Origin: Sarcina sp034439435
Lineage (GTDB): Bacteria > Bacillota > Clostridia > Clostridiales > Clostridiaceae
Assembly: GCF_034439435.1 (NCBI RefSeq)
Contig: NZ_JAPCKJ010000001.1
Location: 496,001-560,000 of the forward strand
DNA length: 64,000 nt
Direction: 5' to 3'
In this document: positions 1 through 9,274 of the stretch, piece after piece
Numbering within the stretch: the stretch's first letter is position 1
Layout: every line of letters starts with the position of its first letter
Translations under genes and position numbers: made by a program
The notes under the pieces: generated by a model
Databases searched by the model: none
What the model saw: the letters and a program-made list of their open reading frames with translations, nothing else
Told to the model about the DNA's origin: nothing

Positions 1-76
1 TTTGTCCTATAAGTTCCTCATTAAGTTTCTTTTCTATTTTAAAAAATCCATTTTCTAAAATCTCTTTATTCACCAT
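1..76 (-). CDS. N-terminus of an unidentified protein (cut by window edge)
   Basis: Only the first 25 codons are inside the window (MVNKEILENGFF, then a lysine/glutamate-rich stretch), and the frame stays open to base 1. It lies in the same direction as, and just downstream of, the molybdopterin oxidoreductase, and starts 7 bases after the stop of the short remnant at 84-176, so it is probably in the same transcript. The ribosome binding site is weak (GTGAGTAGAAT). Too little is visible to name a family. Confidence 0.45.
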   Translation of the reverse strand, partial: MVNKEILENGFFKIEKKLNEELIGQ

Positions 77-83
77 ATTCTAC

Positions 84-176
84 TCACTTCATAAACTGAT
101 TCTTTAATGAAGCAATTCCTCCTTCTTTTCTATAATGTTTATCCTCTTCAAATACTAAGCTTTCCCTTTTGTTATT
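84..176 (-). pseudogene. Possible C-terminal gene remnant downstream of a repeat end
   Basis: A 30-codon open frame without a plausible start codon has a protein-like composition (for example FEEDKHYRKEGGIASL) and ends in TGA. It lies between the oxidoreductase stop codon, which is supplied by a repeat end at 191-217, and the next start codon at 76. A reasonable reading is that it is the surviving tail of a gene, or of the oxidoreductase itself, left after a deletion or insertion at the repeat. It could also be a chance open frame. Confidence 0.3.
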
Positions 177-183
177 TTATTTA

Positions 184-2235
184 TTATTTAGGCTCTGTTT
201 TAGGTGGATGTTGATTTAAAGTTATCTTTTCAATTTCCACAAAGGTATCATTATATGTTATTTGTCCTCCCATATCAGAAATACCTGATTCAGTTAAAAA
301 GTTTGGATTACCATGCTTTCTCCACCATCCAACATACATAAGTACCACATAATCTTGTACTCCTTTATCTAAAGAACACTTTAATGTTATTTCTCCCTTT
401 GATGACTTAAGTTTAATTTTTTCTCCCTCACTTATATTAAACTTTTTCATCATTTCTTCGTTTAAATATGCCTTTGCTATTCCATCTATATCTATATAAT
501 GTTGACTTGATAAAGAATCCTTAGAATGATTAGTAAGTAACCTAAACTTATTTGTGTCTTCATTTAAAACTTCATCTTCTCTTTCAGCTATATTAGATAT
601 ATAAGTTGGAGTTAAACTTCCACCTTCCTTTAAAGCTCTTTCAGAAGCAATCTCAAACTTTCCAGAAGGTGTTTTAAACTTTTTATCTTCCCAAGCTATA
701 TCATTATAAACTGTAAAGGACTCCTTCTTAATTATATCTAAAGTTATATCTTTATTGTATCTTTTTAATGGTTCAATAATCTTATTTAAATACTCTCTTT
801 TTGAAACTAATGGATAACCCTTTATATTCATCCTTTTTGCTAATTCCATAAAAAAGAAATATTCATCCATAAGTTCTTCTTTAGGCTCTACAGCTTGCTC
901 ATTATAAATTAAATATGGATTAGTCATTGAACTAAATACCATGTCCTCACTTTCTAAAGTATTAGTACAAGGTATGAATAAATCACATTTTAAAGCTGTA
1001 TCTGTCATAAACATATCAAAACAAACTTTAAAATCTACCTTATCTAAGGTTTCACTTAATCTATTTAAATTAGGAAGTTGATTCATAAGATTGCTATTGG
1101 CTATTACCATCATTTTTATTGGAGCATTTGAATCCCCTTTATTTAAAGAATATTTTTTCGGTGTTTCTATGAACTCATTTATATTAGAAACATAGAACTC
1201 TCTGTTTTTCCCAAAGCTTTCACTTTTAAATGGGTCTAGATCTAGTATTCTAGTTAAAACTTTATTTGCGTAATTTACTCCTCCACCTTTAACTCCAATT
1301 TGACCAGTTAAAGCACCTAATGAATCAATAGCTCTTATGGTATTTCCTCCATTTTTATATTTTTGCATTCCATATCCTAAATATATACTTGAATTTTTTT
1401 CACAATACATTTCAGCAAGTTTATTTATTTCCTCTATAGATATTCCACATTCCTTACTTAAATACTCTAAATCGAATTCTTCTAAATGCTTTTTGTATTC
1501 ATTAAACCCTAAAACATAATTGCTTATAAAATCATCATCTTGAAGATTTTTAGAGATGATTATCTTAGCCATTGCCATTGCTAAAGCTCCATCTGTTCCT
1601 GGCTTAACTTTCACATGAATATTTCCAAGCTTTGCACTTTGAGTATTTATAGGATCTATAACTATTATTCTGCTTCCATTTTTCTTAGCCTTATTTAACA
1701 TAGACATTGTATGTATTGTTGTATACGCAGGATTTTTTCCCCATAAAAATATATTTTTACTATTTAACATATCTTCTATAGAATTAGAAATAGAATCTCC
1801 AAAATCATATTTTTGCGCTCTCATACCAGCACTCCAACAAGGCCCACCTATAGCTTTACTAACTCCTCCATAAAAGTTGAAAAACACATCCTCTATTCCC
1901 TTGAGAATTCCTCCACTTCCATATTGATTGTAATATAGTATGGATTTCGAGGAATACTCTCTCTTAAAAAATTCAAGTTTTTCCTTCATTATGTTTAATG
2001 CCTCTTCAAAGGTAATTTCCTTCCATTTACCATTGCTCTTTAGAAGAGGTGTATAAATTCTCTCCTCATGATTTAATCTTCTTAAATGTGCTATTCCCTT
2101 TTTGCATATAATTCCCTTAGTAAAAGGGTTGTCCTTATCTCCTTCAATTTTTATTACCTTATCCTTTTCTTTATAAACATTAAATTTGCAACAATCAAAA
2201 CAATCTAAAGTGCATCCATGACTTAATATTTCCAT
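184..2235 (-). CDS. Molybdopterin-dependent oxidoreductase (DMSO reductase superfamily)
   Basis: Protein of 683 residues. The N-terminus carries a [4Fe-4S] cysteine cluster (HGCTLDCFDCC, then GIICKKG near residue 45), followed by the molybdopterin-binding domains. GGPCWSAGMRAQ near residue 130 places a cysteine in the likely Mo-ligand region, and a C-terminal dinucleotide-binding domain contains the HSKDSLSSQH stretch. I chose the ATG at 2235 because GGGGAGG is 7 bases upstream; the ATG at 2241 is too close to it. No signal peptide is seen, so it is probably cytoplasmic. The substrate cannot be read from the sequence, and no electron-transfer subunit gene is visible. The last nine residues (NQHPPKTEP and neighbours) are encoded by a repeat end, so the natural C-terminus may be lost. 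Confidence 0.85.
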   Translation of the reverse strand: MEILSHGCTLDCFDCCKFNVYKEKDKVIKIEGDKDNPFTKGIICKKGIAHLRRLNHEERIYTPLLKSNGKWKEITFEEALNIMKEKLEFFKREYSSKSILYYNQYGSGGILKGIEDVFFNFYGGVSKAIGGPCWSAGMRAQKYDFGDSISNSIEDMLNSKNIFLWGKNPAYTTIHTMSMLNKAKKNGSRIIVIDPINTQSAKLGNIHVKVKPGTDGALAMAMAKIIISKNLQDDDFISNYVLGFNEYKKHLEEFDLEYLSKECGISIEEINKLAEMYCEKNSSIYLGYGMQKYKNGGNTIRAIDSLGALTGQIGVKGGGVNYANKVLTRILDLDPFKSESFGKNREFYVSNINEFIETPKKYSLNKGDSNAPIKMMVIANSNLMNQLPNLNRLSETLDKVDFKVCFDMFMTDTALKCDLFIPCTNTLESEDMVFSSMTNPYLIYNEQAVEPKEELMDEYFFFMELAKRMNIKGYPLVSKREYLNKIIEPLKRYNKDITLDIIKKESFTVYNDIAWEDKKFKTPSGKFEIASERALKEGGSLTPTYISNIAEREDEVLNEDTNKFRLLTNHSKDSLSSQHYIDIDGIAKAYLNEEMMKKFNISEGEKIKLKSSKGEITLKCSLDKGVQDYVVLMYVGWWRKHGNPNFLTESGISDMGGQITYNDTFVEIEKITLNQHPPKTEPK
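191..217. repeat. Repeat family 1, single terminal fragment
   Basis: GGCTCTGTTTTAGGTGGATG followed by TTGATTT matches the terminal arm of the palindromic elements at 13913-13989 and 44926-45002. Only one end is present. It lies inside the 3' end of the molybdopterin oxidoreductase gene and supplies its last codons. Confidence 0.65.
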
Positions 2236-2827
2236 AAACATACCTCCCCACAGCTTTTTTATCCCTGTCCTTCTAATTGGTAATTAAATATACTCATTAA
2301 ATTTTCTATCTCTAAAAAAACTTATGCACATAAAATTGTGAACATAAAATAAAGTTCATTTTTAATTTAGTCTAATTTTATATGAAGAAGAATCTATTAA
2401 CAACCATAAAATGAAATTTAATTTGTAGAAAGTAAAAATTTCCTCTAACTTTTTAACACTCTAATTTTAATTTATATATCTTTTAATATACTTTTAGTTT
2501 AATAAAATTTATTTTTAATTCTATAAACTATATAAAATTAATCTTATCCCTGCCCCATTTATTAAAGCTATAAAATCCAAAATTATTATTTCTAATATTT
2601 TAACAAAACATATTACTTACAGATTAAATTTCGAATAATATTCATATTTTCTAAAAAATCTAAATTATCTGACAGGGAAAATTAGCGTAATTTCTTAAAT
2701 TTAGTCAAAATTTATGATAAATTTCTATTTTTAAAAGCAGATTATTCGTATATAATATAAGTGACAATATCTTTAGTATTTACGATTGTAAAATATTTTA
2801 AATATGCATTGAGAAGGAGATAGACGA
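2236..2827. other. AT-rich divergent intergenic region
   Basis: This stretch separates the leftward oxidoreductase from the rightward PRPP-synthetase-like gene and must hold both promoters. It is very AT-rich. A TATAAT box at 2751-2756 fits the rightward gene. An isolated TTGTGAAC half-site occurs near 2336. I see no RNA gene, riboswitch or open frame worth calling. Confidence 0.5.
2728..2756 (+). promoter_or_regulatory. Candidate promoter of the PRPP-synthetase-like gene
   Basis: A perfect -10 box (TATAAT, 2751-2756) has a weak -35 (TTTTTA, 2728-2733) at 17 bases. It would give a leader of about 65 bases before the AGAAGGAGAT ribosome binding site. In DNA this AT-rich such matches are common, so confidence is modest. 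Confidence 0.35.
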
Positions 2828-3922
2828 ATGAACGAACAAAATCATGGATTAGGAATTATAGCTTTAGAAAGTTGTACAGACCTTGGTAACGCTATAGACA
2901 AGCTTATACAAGAAAAAAGAAATTGCAAGGATTCTTTTTTAATCAAAACTGATGAGATAAGATTCTCTAACGGTGAAGGAAAAGTTAAAATACCTGAATC
3001 TGTAAGAGGAAGAGATATTTATATCCTTTGTGACATAGGTAACTATAGTTGTACATATAAAATGTTTGGTTTTGAAAACCATAAAGGACCAGATGAACAT
3101 TTCCAAGATATAAAAAGAACTGTTTCTGCAATAAGAGGAAAAGCTAGAAGAATTACTGTAATAATGCCTCTTTTATATGAATCAAGACAACACAGACGTA
3201 AAGGAAGAGAGTCTTTAGATTGCGCCTTAGCACTTCAAGAACTTGAAAGATTAGGTGTTGATGAAGTTTTAACTTTTGACGTTCACGACCCTAACGTTCA
3301 AAATGCTATCCCACTAATGTCATTTGAAAACTTCTACCCAACTTATGATATAGTTAAGTCTCTAATTCATAACGAAAAAGATTTAGAGCTTGATAAAGAA
3401 AAATTACTTGTAATCAGTCCAGATACTGGAGCAATGGACAGAGCAATTTACTACTCAAGCGTATTAGGAGTTGACGTCGGTTTATTTTACAAAAGAAGAG
3501 ATCATTCACGTATAGTTAATGGTAAAAACCCAATAGTTAAACATGAATACATGGGAAGAGATGTTGCTGGTAAAGATGTTTTAATAGTTGATGATATGAT
3601 AGCTTCTGGTGAATCTGTACTTGATATCGCTCAAGAACTTAAAGAAAGAGATGCTAGAAATGTATATGTAGCTACTACTTTCTCATTCTTTACTGAAGGT
3701 CTAGAAAAATTCAATAAGTTCTTCAATGATGGAATAATTAAGAGCGTTTATTCAACAAACTTAACTTATATTCCAGAAGAAGTAAAAGATGCTCCTTGGT
3801 TTAAATCTGTTGATTTATCTGACTTCATAGCTAGAATAATAAATAGATTAAATTATGATAAATCTGTAGCATCATACATGGATGCTACTCACATAATCAA
3901 GAGATTACTAGAAGAGAAATAA
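2828..3922 (+). CDS. Ribose-phosphate pyrophosphokinase family protein
   Basis: Protein of 364 residues, longer than the usual 310-320 of Prs. Family features are visible: FSNGEGKVKIPESVRG near residue 50, the ATP-site-like RQHRRKGRESL, the FDVHDPNVQN metal-site region, and the PRPP-binding signature VLIVDDMIASGES near residue 255. The expected reaction is ribose 5-phosphate plus ATP to PRPP, feeding nucleotide, histidine and NAD synthesis. The length and divergent motifs suggest a paralogue of the main Prs, so I give no symbol. A strong AGAAGGAG site precedes the ATG. It stands alone between a divergent promoter region and a hairpin terminator. Confidence 0.8.
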   Translation: MNEQNHGLGIIALESCTDLGNAIDKLIQEKRNCKDSFLIKTDEIRFSNGEGKVKIPESVRGRDIYILCDIGNYSCTYKMFGFENHKGPDEHFQDIKRTVSAIRGKARRITVIMPLLYESRQHRRKGRESLDCALALQELERLGVDEVLTFDVHDPNVQNAIPLMSFENFYPTYDIVKSLIHNEKDLELDKEKLLVISPDTGAMDRAIYYSSVLGVDVGLFYKRRDHSRIVNGKNPIVKHEYMGRDVAGKDVLIVDDMIASGESVLDIAQELKERDARNVYVATTFSFFTEGLEKFNKFFNDGIIKSVYSTNLTYIPEEVKDAPWFKSVDLSDFIARIINRLNYDKSVASYMDATHIIKRLLEEK

Positions 3923-3934
3923 TTCCTTAATTTT

Positions 3935-3968
3935 AAAAAGGCTCTGTTTAATTAAACAGAGCCTTTTT
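3935..3968. terminator. Bidirectional intrinsic terminator
   Basis: The arms AAAAAGGCTCTGTTTAA and TTAAACAGAGCCTTTTT abut almost without a loop, flanked by A and T runs. It sits between the convergent genes ending at 3922 and 3974 and can serve both. Confidence 0.85.
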
Positions 3969-3973
3969 CTCAT

Positions 3974-5035
3974 CTATTTAAATAAGAATTCTACAGCTTT
4001 CTTTGCCTCTTTATCATTAAAAGCATTGTTATAAATTTCATCTAATTTATTTTTAATTTCCTCACCTTTTGCTAAGAAGGCAGTTCCCTTTCCAACTTGA
4101 TTTTTATAATTCAAAGCAAGTTTTGCAATTTCTTCCTTGTGAATCTTATCAACATCATCTTCAATATATGAAGTATAAACATCTATGATTTCGTCCTCTT
4201 CCTTACTTGGGAAGTATTCATGAGGTGCTGTACTATCAAAGATTGCAAAATTAAGTTCTCTACTTATAACCATATCCTTACTATCTGGATCAAATGCACA
4301 AGAATAAAATTCTACATCATAACCTAAATCAGATACTTCTTTTGCTATTTTTTTAAGCATAGTTGATTTTCCTGTTCCTGCTCTACCCTTTATAAAATAT
4401 CTCTTAACACCTTCTGTTATGTTAGGTACGAAATCCTTTGACCCAGTAGGTGTTGCTGCACCTAAATATCTCTCTACAATTTTACCTGGCTTTTCTTTCT
4501 TAAGAGCATTTTCTGTTAACAGTGCAATTATATGCTTCGTAAGCTTATTCGCTTTATTAATATTTATATAAGGGAAATAAATGTCTTCCCAGTAATCATG
4601 TATCTTTAAAGCCTTTCTATATTCCATATGGGCATTACTCATACATTGAGAAAACTCATCTTTTAAAGTTTTTATTGTTTCTTCATTTTTACTAATTTTA
4701 TTTTTATCTAGAAATATATCTAAGTCTATTACTTCAATATTATCTCCTATTAAATTCATAACCCCATGAAGAGGAGTACCATTTACTACAGCAATTTCCT
4801 CTTCTTTTAATATTATTCCTTCCATTTCATTATTATCTATAGAACTAACAATAACGTCTAAGTTAAACTTGTCACTATATTCATCTATGAGCTCTTTTAT
4901 AATAGCGGTCTTAAATATATTGCTTCCTCCATTTAATGAATATATTTTTTTTATCCCTTGAAAAATAGAGTTATAAAGTGGTTTAAATCCCTTTGATGTA
5001 TTTGCTGCTCCATAATAATAAGTTACATTCTTCAT
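3974..5035 (-). CDS. P-loop ATPase with two nucleotide-binding segments, function unknown
   Basis: Protein of 353 residues. An N-terminal half has a degenerate P-loop (LNGGSNIFKT near residue 36), and a C-terminal half has a canonical Walker A (GRAGTGKST near residue 217), followed by FAIFDSTAPHEYFPS. This two-P-loop layout matches a Firmicute ATPase family annotated only as ATP-binding or putative nucleotide kinase. AAGGAG lies 6 bases before the ATG. No membrane segment or signal peptide is seen. It is transcribed alone, with terminators on both sides. The specific role is unknown. Confidence 0.65.
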   Translation of the reverse strand: MKNVTYYYGAANTSKGFKPLYNSIFQGIKKIYSLNGGSNIFKTAIIKELIDEYSDKFNLDVIVSSIDNNEMEGIILKEEEIAVVNGTPLHGVMNLIGDNIEVIDLDIFLDKNKISKNEETIKTLKDEFSQCMSNAHMEYRKALKIHDYWEDIYFPYININKANKLTKHIIALLTENALKKEKPGKIVERYLGAATPTGSKDFVPNITEGVKRYFIKGRAGTGKSTMLKKIAKEVSDLGYDVEFYSCAFDPDSKDMVISRELNFAIFDSTAPHEYFPSKEEDEIIDVYTSYIEDDVDKIHKEEIAKLALNYKNQVGKGTAFLAKGEEIKNKLDEIYNNAFNDKEAKKAVEFLFK

Positions 5036-5111
5036 TTTTTTCTCCTTAATATCTAATATATCGCTCTTAACTTATTATATTTTCTTAACTGTAAATAAGT
5101 TCCAGAACAAA

Positions 5112-5147
5112 AAAGTTGATTTTATTAAATAATAAAATCAACTTTTG
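5112..5147 (-). terminator. Intrinsic terminator after the polysaccharide deacetylase gene
   Basis: The arms AAAAGTTGATTTTATT and AATAAAATCAACTTTT form a near-perfect 16-bp hairpin with a 4-base loop, downstream of the leftward gene that ends at 5200. Confidence 0.75.
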
Positions 5148-5199
5148 AAATAAGGAGCATTATAACTTATATTACTCTGCAATTAATATTTATTTTTAA

Positions 5200-6207
5200 T
5201 TAAGTAGTTTGTGTACTACTACTTTGTGAATTACTACTTGTATTTGAAGAATTAGAATCATTTACAGGTGAATTTTTTATTACCTTAAATGCATACCCAT
5301 GATCTTTATAAAATTTTATTATTGAAGGCAATGCTTGTACAGTTTCTTTCTTCGCTGCTGCATCATGCATTAATAAAATTACATGATTTAAAGAATCAAG
5401 ATTTTTAGCTGAGTTTTGAACATATTGCTCTACTGTATAATGTTTTCCAGTTGCATCTCCAGTTTCAGCATCCCAATCTATACTAACTATATTATCCTTT
5501 GCAAAAGCTTCATCTAGAGCTTTTAAATTAGGATCTCTATAATATCTTCTAGACATATATCCACCCGGCATTCTAACAACTCTAGCATTAAAGTTATTTC
5601 CTAATACGCTCTTCATTATTTCATTAGTTTCATTTAATTCACTCATAAATTTATTTACATTTACTGAATTTCCTGGATATAATGTTTTATAATCATGTGA
5701 AAAACTATGACCTGCTACAGCATTTCCTTGATCAATTTCTTCTTTTAACAGCTCTTGATTTTCTTTATTATCTTTTAAAGCTGACCCTATATCAAAAAAT
5801 GTAGCATGTACATCTTCTTTTTTTAAAATTTTTAATATTTCTTTTGTATTTTCGCTTGGACCATCATCAAAAGTTAAAAATATTTCTTTATCAGTATTAG
5901 TAGATTTTCCTTGAAGCATTTTTTCAACTTCATCTGCACTGACAGCATAAGAATCAGCAGCATAAATTATATTTCCATTTGGCATTATATCTGTTGGTTT
6001 TGGTTTCTCCTCTTTTTTAGCCTCTTCTATATTATTCTTAGTTGAAGCTAATGCTTTTTTGCTAGAGTTGTGATTTTCTAAAGCTTTAATACCAAACCCT
6101 AAACCAACTATTATAACAACACCAACCACAACCGTTGCTATTCTTCTTTTAACATACTTTTTATGTTTTTCATCACTCGTTCTATTACGCACAAAATTCA
6201 TCTCCAT
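5200..6207 (-). CDS. Membrane-anchored polysaccharide deacetylase (NodB domain, CE4)
   Basis: Protein of about 330 residues. A short basic cytoplasmic head is followed by one membrane segment (residues about 23-42), a linker, and a NodB domain. The domain shows TFDDGPS (metal and catalytic aspartates), HSFSHDY (metal histidines), RMPGGYMSRRYY, DWDAETGDA and ILLMHDAAA. The family removes N-acetyl groups from peptidoglycan or related glycans outside the cell. The tail is serine/threonine/asparagine-rich. The start is uncertain: no ribosome site precedes the ATG at 6207 or 6201, whereas GGAGATG lies about 6 bases before a GTG at 6192. It is a single-gene unit between terminators. Confidence 0.85.
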   Translation of the reverse strand: MEMNFVRNRTSDEKHKKYVKRRIATVVVGVVIIVGLGFGIKALENHNSSKKALASTKNNIEEAKKEEKPKPTDIMPNGNIIYAADSYAVSADEVEKMLQGKSTNTDKEIFLTFDDGPSENTKEILKILKKEDVHATFFDIGSALKDNKENQELLKEEIDQGNAVAGHSFSHDYKTLYPGNSVNVNKFMSELNETNEIMKSVLGNNFNARVVRMPGGYMSRRYYRDPNLKALDEAFAKDNIVSIDWDAETGDATGKHYTVEQYVQNSAKNLDSLNHVILLMHDAAAKKETVQALPSIIKFYKDHGYAFKVIKNSPVNDSNSSNTSSNSQSSSTQTT

Positions 6208-6313
6208 GTCTATATAAATTAAATATTAAAATCTCCTAATATCTATATTAAAACTTTAAAAGATCTTTTTTGTTACAAATTGTTTAAATTTAATTCATAT
6301 TAAATTCAGCTAC

Positions 6314-6353
6314 AAAAGGAACTTAAAAGAATATCTTCTTTTAAGTTCCTTTT
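6314..6353 (-). terminator. Intrinsic terminator after the pullulanase gene
   Basis: The arms AAAAGGAACTTAAAAGA and TCTTTTAAGTTCCTTTT form a 17-bp hairpin with a 6-base loop, placed just after the gene that ends at 6388. Confidence 0.8.
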
Positions 6354-6387
6354 TCTTATTTCTTTTCGTTATTATACTTAATAAAAA

Positions 6388-8349
6388 TCAAACTTTTTTT
6401 AATACATAAGCTGCTTTATCTTTTATTGTGTAATTACCACAGACTTTATTTATTATCTCTCTACTAGCAACTTCTTTATTAACCATTATTCCCCATTCAC
6501 CTTTTGGAAGAGTTAAATTAAACTCATTATCACTTCCATTGAAAATTACTATAAATTCATCATTTTCATCTTTTAATCTATATGCAACTACACCTTTTTC
6601 TTTTATGCCTAATTCTTTTTCTATAAATGAAAGTTTTTCTCTTATTTCTTTACTATTATTTAATCTAAATAATTCATATTCTTTTCTTAAGTTGATTAAT
6701 CCTCTATAATATTCAAATAGACTCTTATATTCTATTTTTCTTGTCCAATCAATTTTATTTACAAAATCATTAGAATTATAGCTATTTTCAATAAATTCTC
6801 CCTTTTCATTAACTTTACTTCTCAAAAGTTCTTCTCCTGCATGAATAAATGGTATTCCTTGAGAAGTTAAAACTATAGCTGCACTTAACTTATTCATATC
6901 TATGATTTTTTCCTCTGAAGCATTTTCACATACAATTCTTAACTTATCATGTAAAGTATTATTATCATGAGCTGAAGAATAATTTATTGTTTGATAAGGT
7001 TCATTTGCCCAAGACTCATCAGAATAATTTACTTTTTTATAATCTATTTCTTTGTGATAGGTAGCTGCAACAATTCCAAACTTTATGCTCTCTTCAAAAT
7101 CATTGCCTCCATTTACAAAGCCACCCTCTTTAAGCTTTGAAACATGCCCCTTTATTCCATCTCTCATATCATCGCTAAATGCAGCTATTTGTAAATCCCT
7201 AAACTTACCTACATTGCATTTAAAGCATGCCTCTTCTTTAGGCAAAGGTGACTCTCCTCCATTCCATCCTTCCCCATATATTAGAATAGACGTATCTATT
7301 TTATCCATTTCTTTTCTTATTTCTTTCAGTGTCTCTATATCATGTAATGCCATTAAATCAAATCTAAAACCATCTATATGATATTCCTTAGCCCAATACT
7401 TTAAAGAATCTATCATATATTTTCTAACCATTAATCTTTCTGAAGCTAACTCATTTCCACATCCTGAGCCATTTGAAAACTCTCCATTTTTGTCTTGTCT
7501 ATGATAATATCCTGGATATGAAAGATTTAAGTTAGAATTTTCTCCTGAATAGGTATGATTATATACCACATCCATAACAACTCTTATACCAGCTCTATGA
7601 AGCTTTAATACCATTTCTTTAAACTCTTTTATCCTTGCTTCTCCTTTGTAAGGATTCTTTGAATATGATCCTTCTGGCACATTATAATTTACAGGATCAT
7701 ATCCCCAATTATATTGAGGTTCATTTAATCTTTCTTCATCAACAGATCCAAAATCAAATGCTGGCAAAAGGTGTACATGAGTTATTCCCAATTCTTTTAA
7801 ATGATCTAAGGTTGTTTTGACCCTAGTTCCTGGAATTGTAGTTTTTTCTTCTACTACACCTAAAAACTTACCTCTATTTTCTATAGTAACTCCTGAACTT
7901 TCATCAATGGAAAAATCTCTTATATGCATTTCATATAAAATTGAATCTATAACTTCTTTTAATTCCGGTCTATAATCCGCTTTCCATCCTATAGGATTGG
8001 TTTCTTCTAAATCTATAACCATTCCTCTATATCCATTTACTCCCAAAGCTCTGCAGTATGGATCTACAAAATCATGCTCAAAATTTTCTCCTACAATATG
8101 ATATTTATAATAAACTCCATTTAAGTCTCCTTCTTTTATAATTTCCCAAACTCCATTTTCTTTCTTATTAAGTGAATCTTTTTCTATTAAACTATCTGTA
8201 TTACCATCTCTATAAAGCAATAACTCTAAACTCTTAGCTTCAGGTGACCATACTCTAAAAATAGTTTTATCTTTACTATATGTCGCTCCAAGTTCGCCAC
8301 TATAATAAAATTTATTATTGAATTCTTCAGAATTAAAATTTTTTCTCAT
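6388..8349 (-). CDS. pulA: Type I pullulanase (GH13 glycogen debranching)
   Basis: Protein of 653 residues without a signal peptide, hence probably cytoplasmic. It has an N-terminal CBM48-like domain (FRVWSPEAKSLELLLY), the type I pullulanase signature YNWGYDP near residue 215, and the GH13 motifs DVVYNH, DGFRFDLMA (nucleophile aspartate) and GEGWNGGES (acid/base glutamate). It should cleave alpha-1,6 branch links in glycogen or pullulan. The ATG at 8349 is chosen because GGGAG lies just upstream; the longer frame to 8409 has no ribosome site and would read through the palindrome at 8370-8381. It may work with the larger pullulanase and GlgB near 52-57 kb. Confidence 0.9.
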   Translation of the reverse strand: MRKNFNSEEFNNKFYYSGELGATYSKDKTIFRVWSPEAKSLELLLYRDGNTDSLIEKDSLNKKENGVWEIIKEGDLNGVYYKYHIVGENFEHDFVDPYCRALGVNGYRGMVIDLEETNPIGWKADYRPELKEVIDSILYEMHIRDFSIDESSGVTIENRGKFLGVVEEKTTIPGTRVKTTLDHLKELGITHVHLLPAFDFGSVDEERLNEPQYNWGYDPVNYNVPEGSYSKNPYKGEARIKEFKEMVLKLHRAGIRVVMDVVYNHTYSGENSNLNLSYPGYYHRQDKNGEFSNGSGCGNELASERLMVRKYMIDSLKYWAKEYHIDGFRFDLMALHDIETLKEIRKEMDKIDTSILIYGEGWNGGESPLPKEEACFKCNVGKFRDLQIAAFSDDMRDGIKGHVSKLKEGGFVNGGNDFEESIKFGIVAATYHKEIDYKKVNYSDESWANEPYQTINYSSAHDNNTLHDKLRIVCENASEEKIIDMNKLSAAIVLTSQGIPFIHAGEELLRSKVNEKGEFIENSYNSNDFVNKIDWTRKIEYKSLFEYYRGLINLRKEYELFRLNNSKEIREKLSFIEKELGIKEKGVVAYRLKDENDEFIVIFNGSDNEFNLTLPKGEWGIMVNKEVASREIINKVCGNYTIKDKAAYVLKKV

Positions 8350-8369
8350 AAAACACTCTCCCTTTTCTC

Positions 8370-8381
8370 GGTAACGTTTCC
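8370..8381 (-). promoter_or_regulatory. Palindromic operator candidate upstream of pullulanase
   Basis: GGTAACGTTTCC is a near-perfect 12-bp palindrome about 20 bases before the pullulanase start. A perfect version with matching flanks (CTC before, A after) occurs at 56854-56865, just inside glgB. The central AACGTT is typical of LacI/GalR-family operators. It matches the CcpA cre consensus poorly. Confidence 0.5.
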
Positions 8382-8529
8382 AATAGATTGTATATAAATT
8401 ACAATTCATTTAATTTAATTATATTAAAGCATTAATTAAATTTCAACTAAAACTTAAATATTAGTTCTTATTTATATGCGAAAAAAATATTCTAATAATA
8501 TATTCTTAATCTATACGAGGTACTAATCC

Positions 8530-9066
8530 ATGAAATATTTTCATTATATTCTAGAACCACCTGATAGTTTTTTTAAGATTATAATAACAATATTAATATC
8601 CGTAATTTTGATTCTAACATTTTTCTTGAATAACATTTTTATAGCCATTGTTGATGGTTCTTCCATGGAAAATACCATACATGATAATGATATACTAGTT
8701 ATAAATAAAAAAGCATATTCTATTTCTTCGCCTCAAAGATATGACATAGTAAATGTGTATGCTCCATATAAATATGATAATTTTTTAGTAAAAAGAATTA
8801 TTGGACTTCCTGGAGATGTTATAGAAATAAATGATTCCATTCTCTATATAAATGGAGAAAAAGTTTATGAACCTTATATAAAAGAAGAAATGAATATCCC
8901 CTACTACTTAAAGCTAAATATACCTAAAGATAAATTCTTTATTATGGGAGATAATAGAAATATAAGTTTAGATTCCAGATATTTTGGTTTAATACAAACT
9001 GAAGATATTCAAGGTAAGGTAATATTAAAATACTGTCGTAAAAATCATAAATTTAAATTGTTCTAA
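8530..9066 (+). CDS. lepB: Signal peptidase I (SipS/LepB type)
   Basis: Protein of 178 residues, the compact Gram-positive form. One N-terminal membrane anchor (about residues 19-40) is followed by the catalytic serine box (GSSMENT near residue 49), the lysine box (VKRIIGLPGD near residue 92) and the GDNRN..SLDSRYFG box near residue 140. It removes signal peptides from exported proteins on the outer face of the membrane. CGAGG lies 9 bases before the ATG. It is transcribed divergently from the pullulanase and is followed by a family 2 repeat. Confidence 0.9.
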   Translation: MKYFHYILEPPDSFFKIIITILISVILILTFFLNNIFIAIVDGSSMENTIHDNDILVINKKAYSISSPQRYDIVNVYAPYKYDNFLVKRIIGLPGDVIEINDSILYINGEKVYEPYIKEEMNIPYYLKLNIPKDKFFIMGDNRNISLDSRYFGLIQTEDIQGKVILKYCRKNHKFKLF

Positions 9067-9088
9067 ACAGTTATTTTATAGCAAGAAT

Positions 9089-9194
9089 GTTGTATCAAAA
9101 GTAAAAATAAAACTTATAAATATATTTTAAAAATAACTAAATATTCCTTTAATACTATTTATAAGTTTTATTATTCAAAGTTTTGATACAGCAC
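9089..9194. repeat. Repeat family 2, complete copy (MITE-like)
   Basis: A palindromic element of about 106 bp. The left end GTTGTATCAAAAGTAAAAAT followed by AAAACTTATAAATA is mirrored by the right end TATTTATAAGTTTTATT...TTTTGATACAGCAC. The copy at 25946-26075 has the same ends, and half an element lies at 17314-17341. It contains no open frame. I could not identify a clear target-site duplication. Confidence 0.65.
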
Positions 9195-9274
9195 CTTTAT
9201 ATTCTAATAATTAATAAATATATTAACTATCATTTAAATCATAACTTGTTGCTAAAATAAAATTTTTAATATTT

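Noticed and set aside
8370..8381. Interpretation of the pullulanase palindrome as a CcpA cre site
   Set aside because: It fits the central CG and adjacent A and T, but the TGWAA and TNWCA ends do not match (three mismatches), unlike the much better sites at 44551 and 44766.
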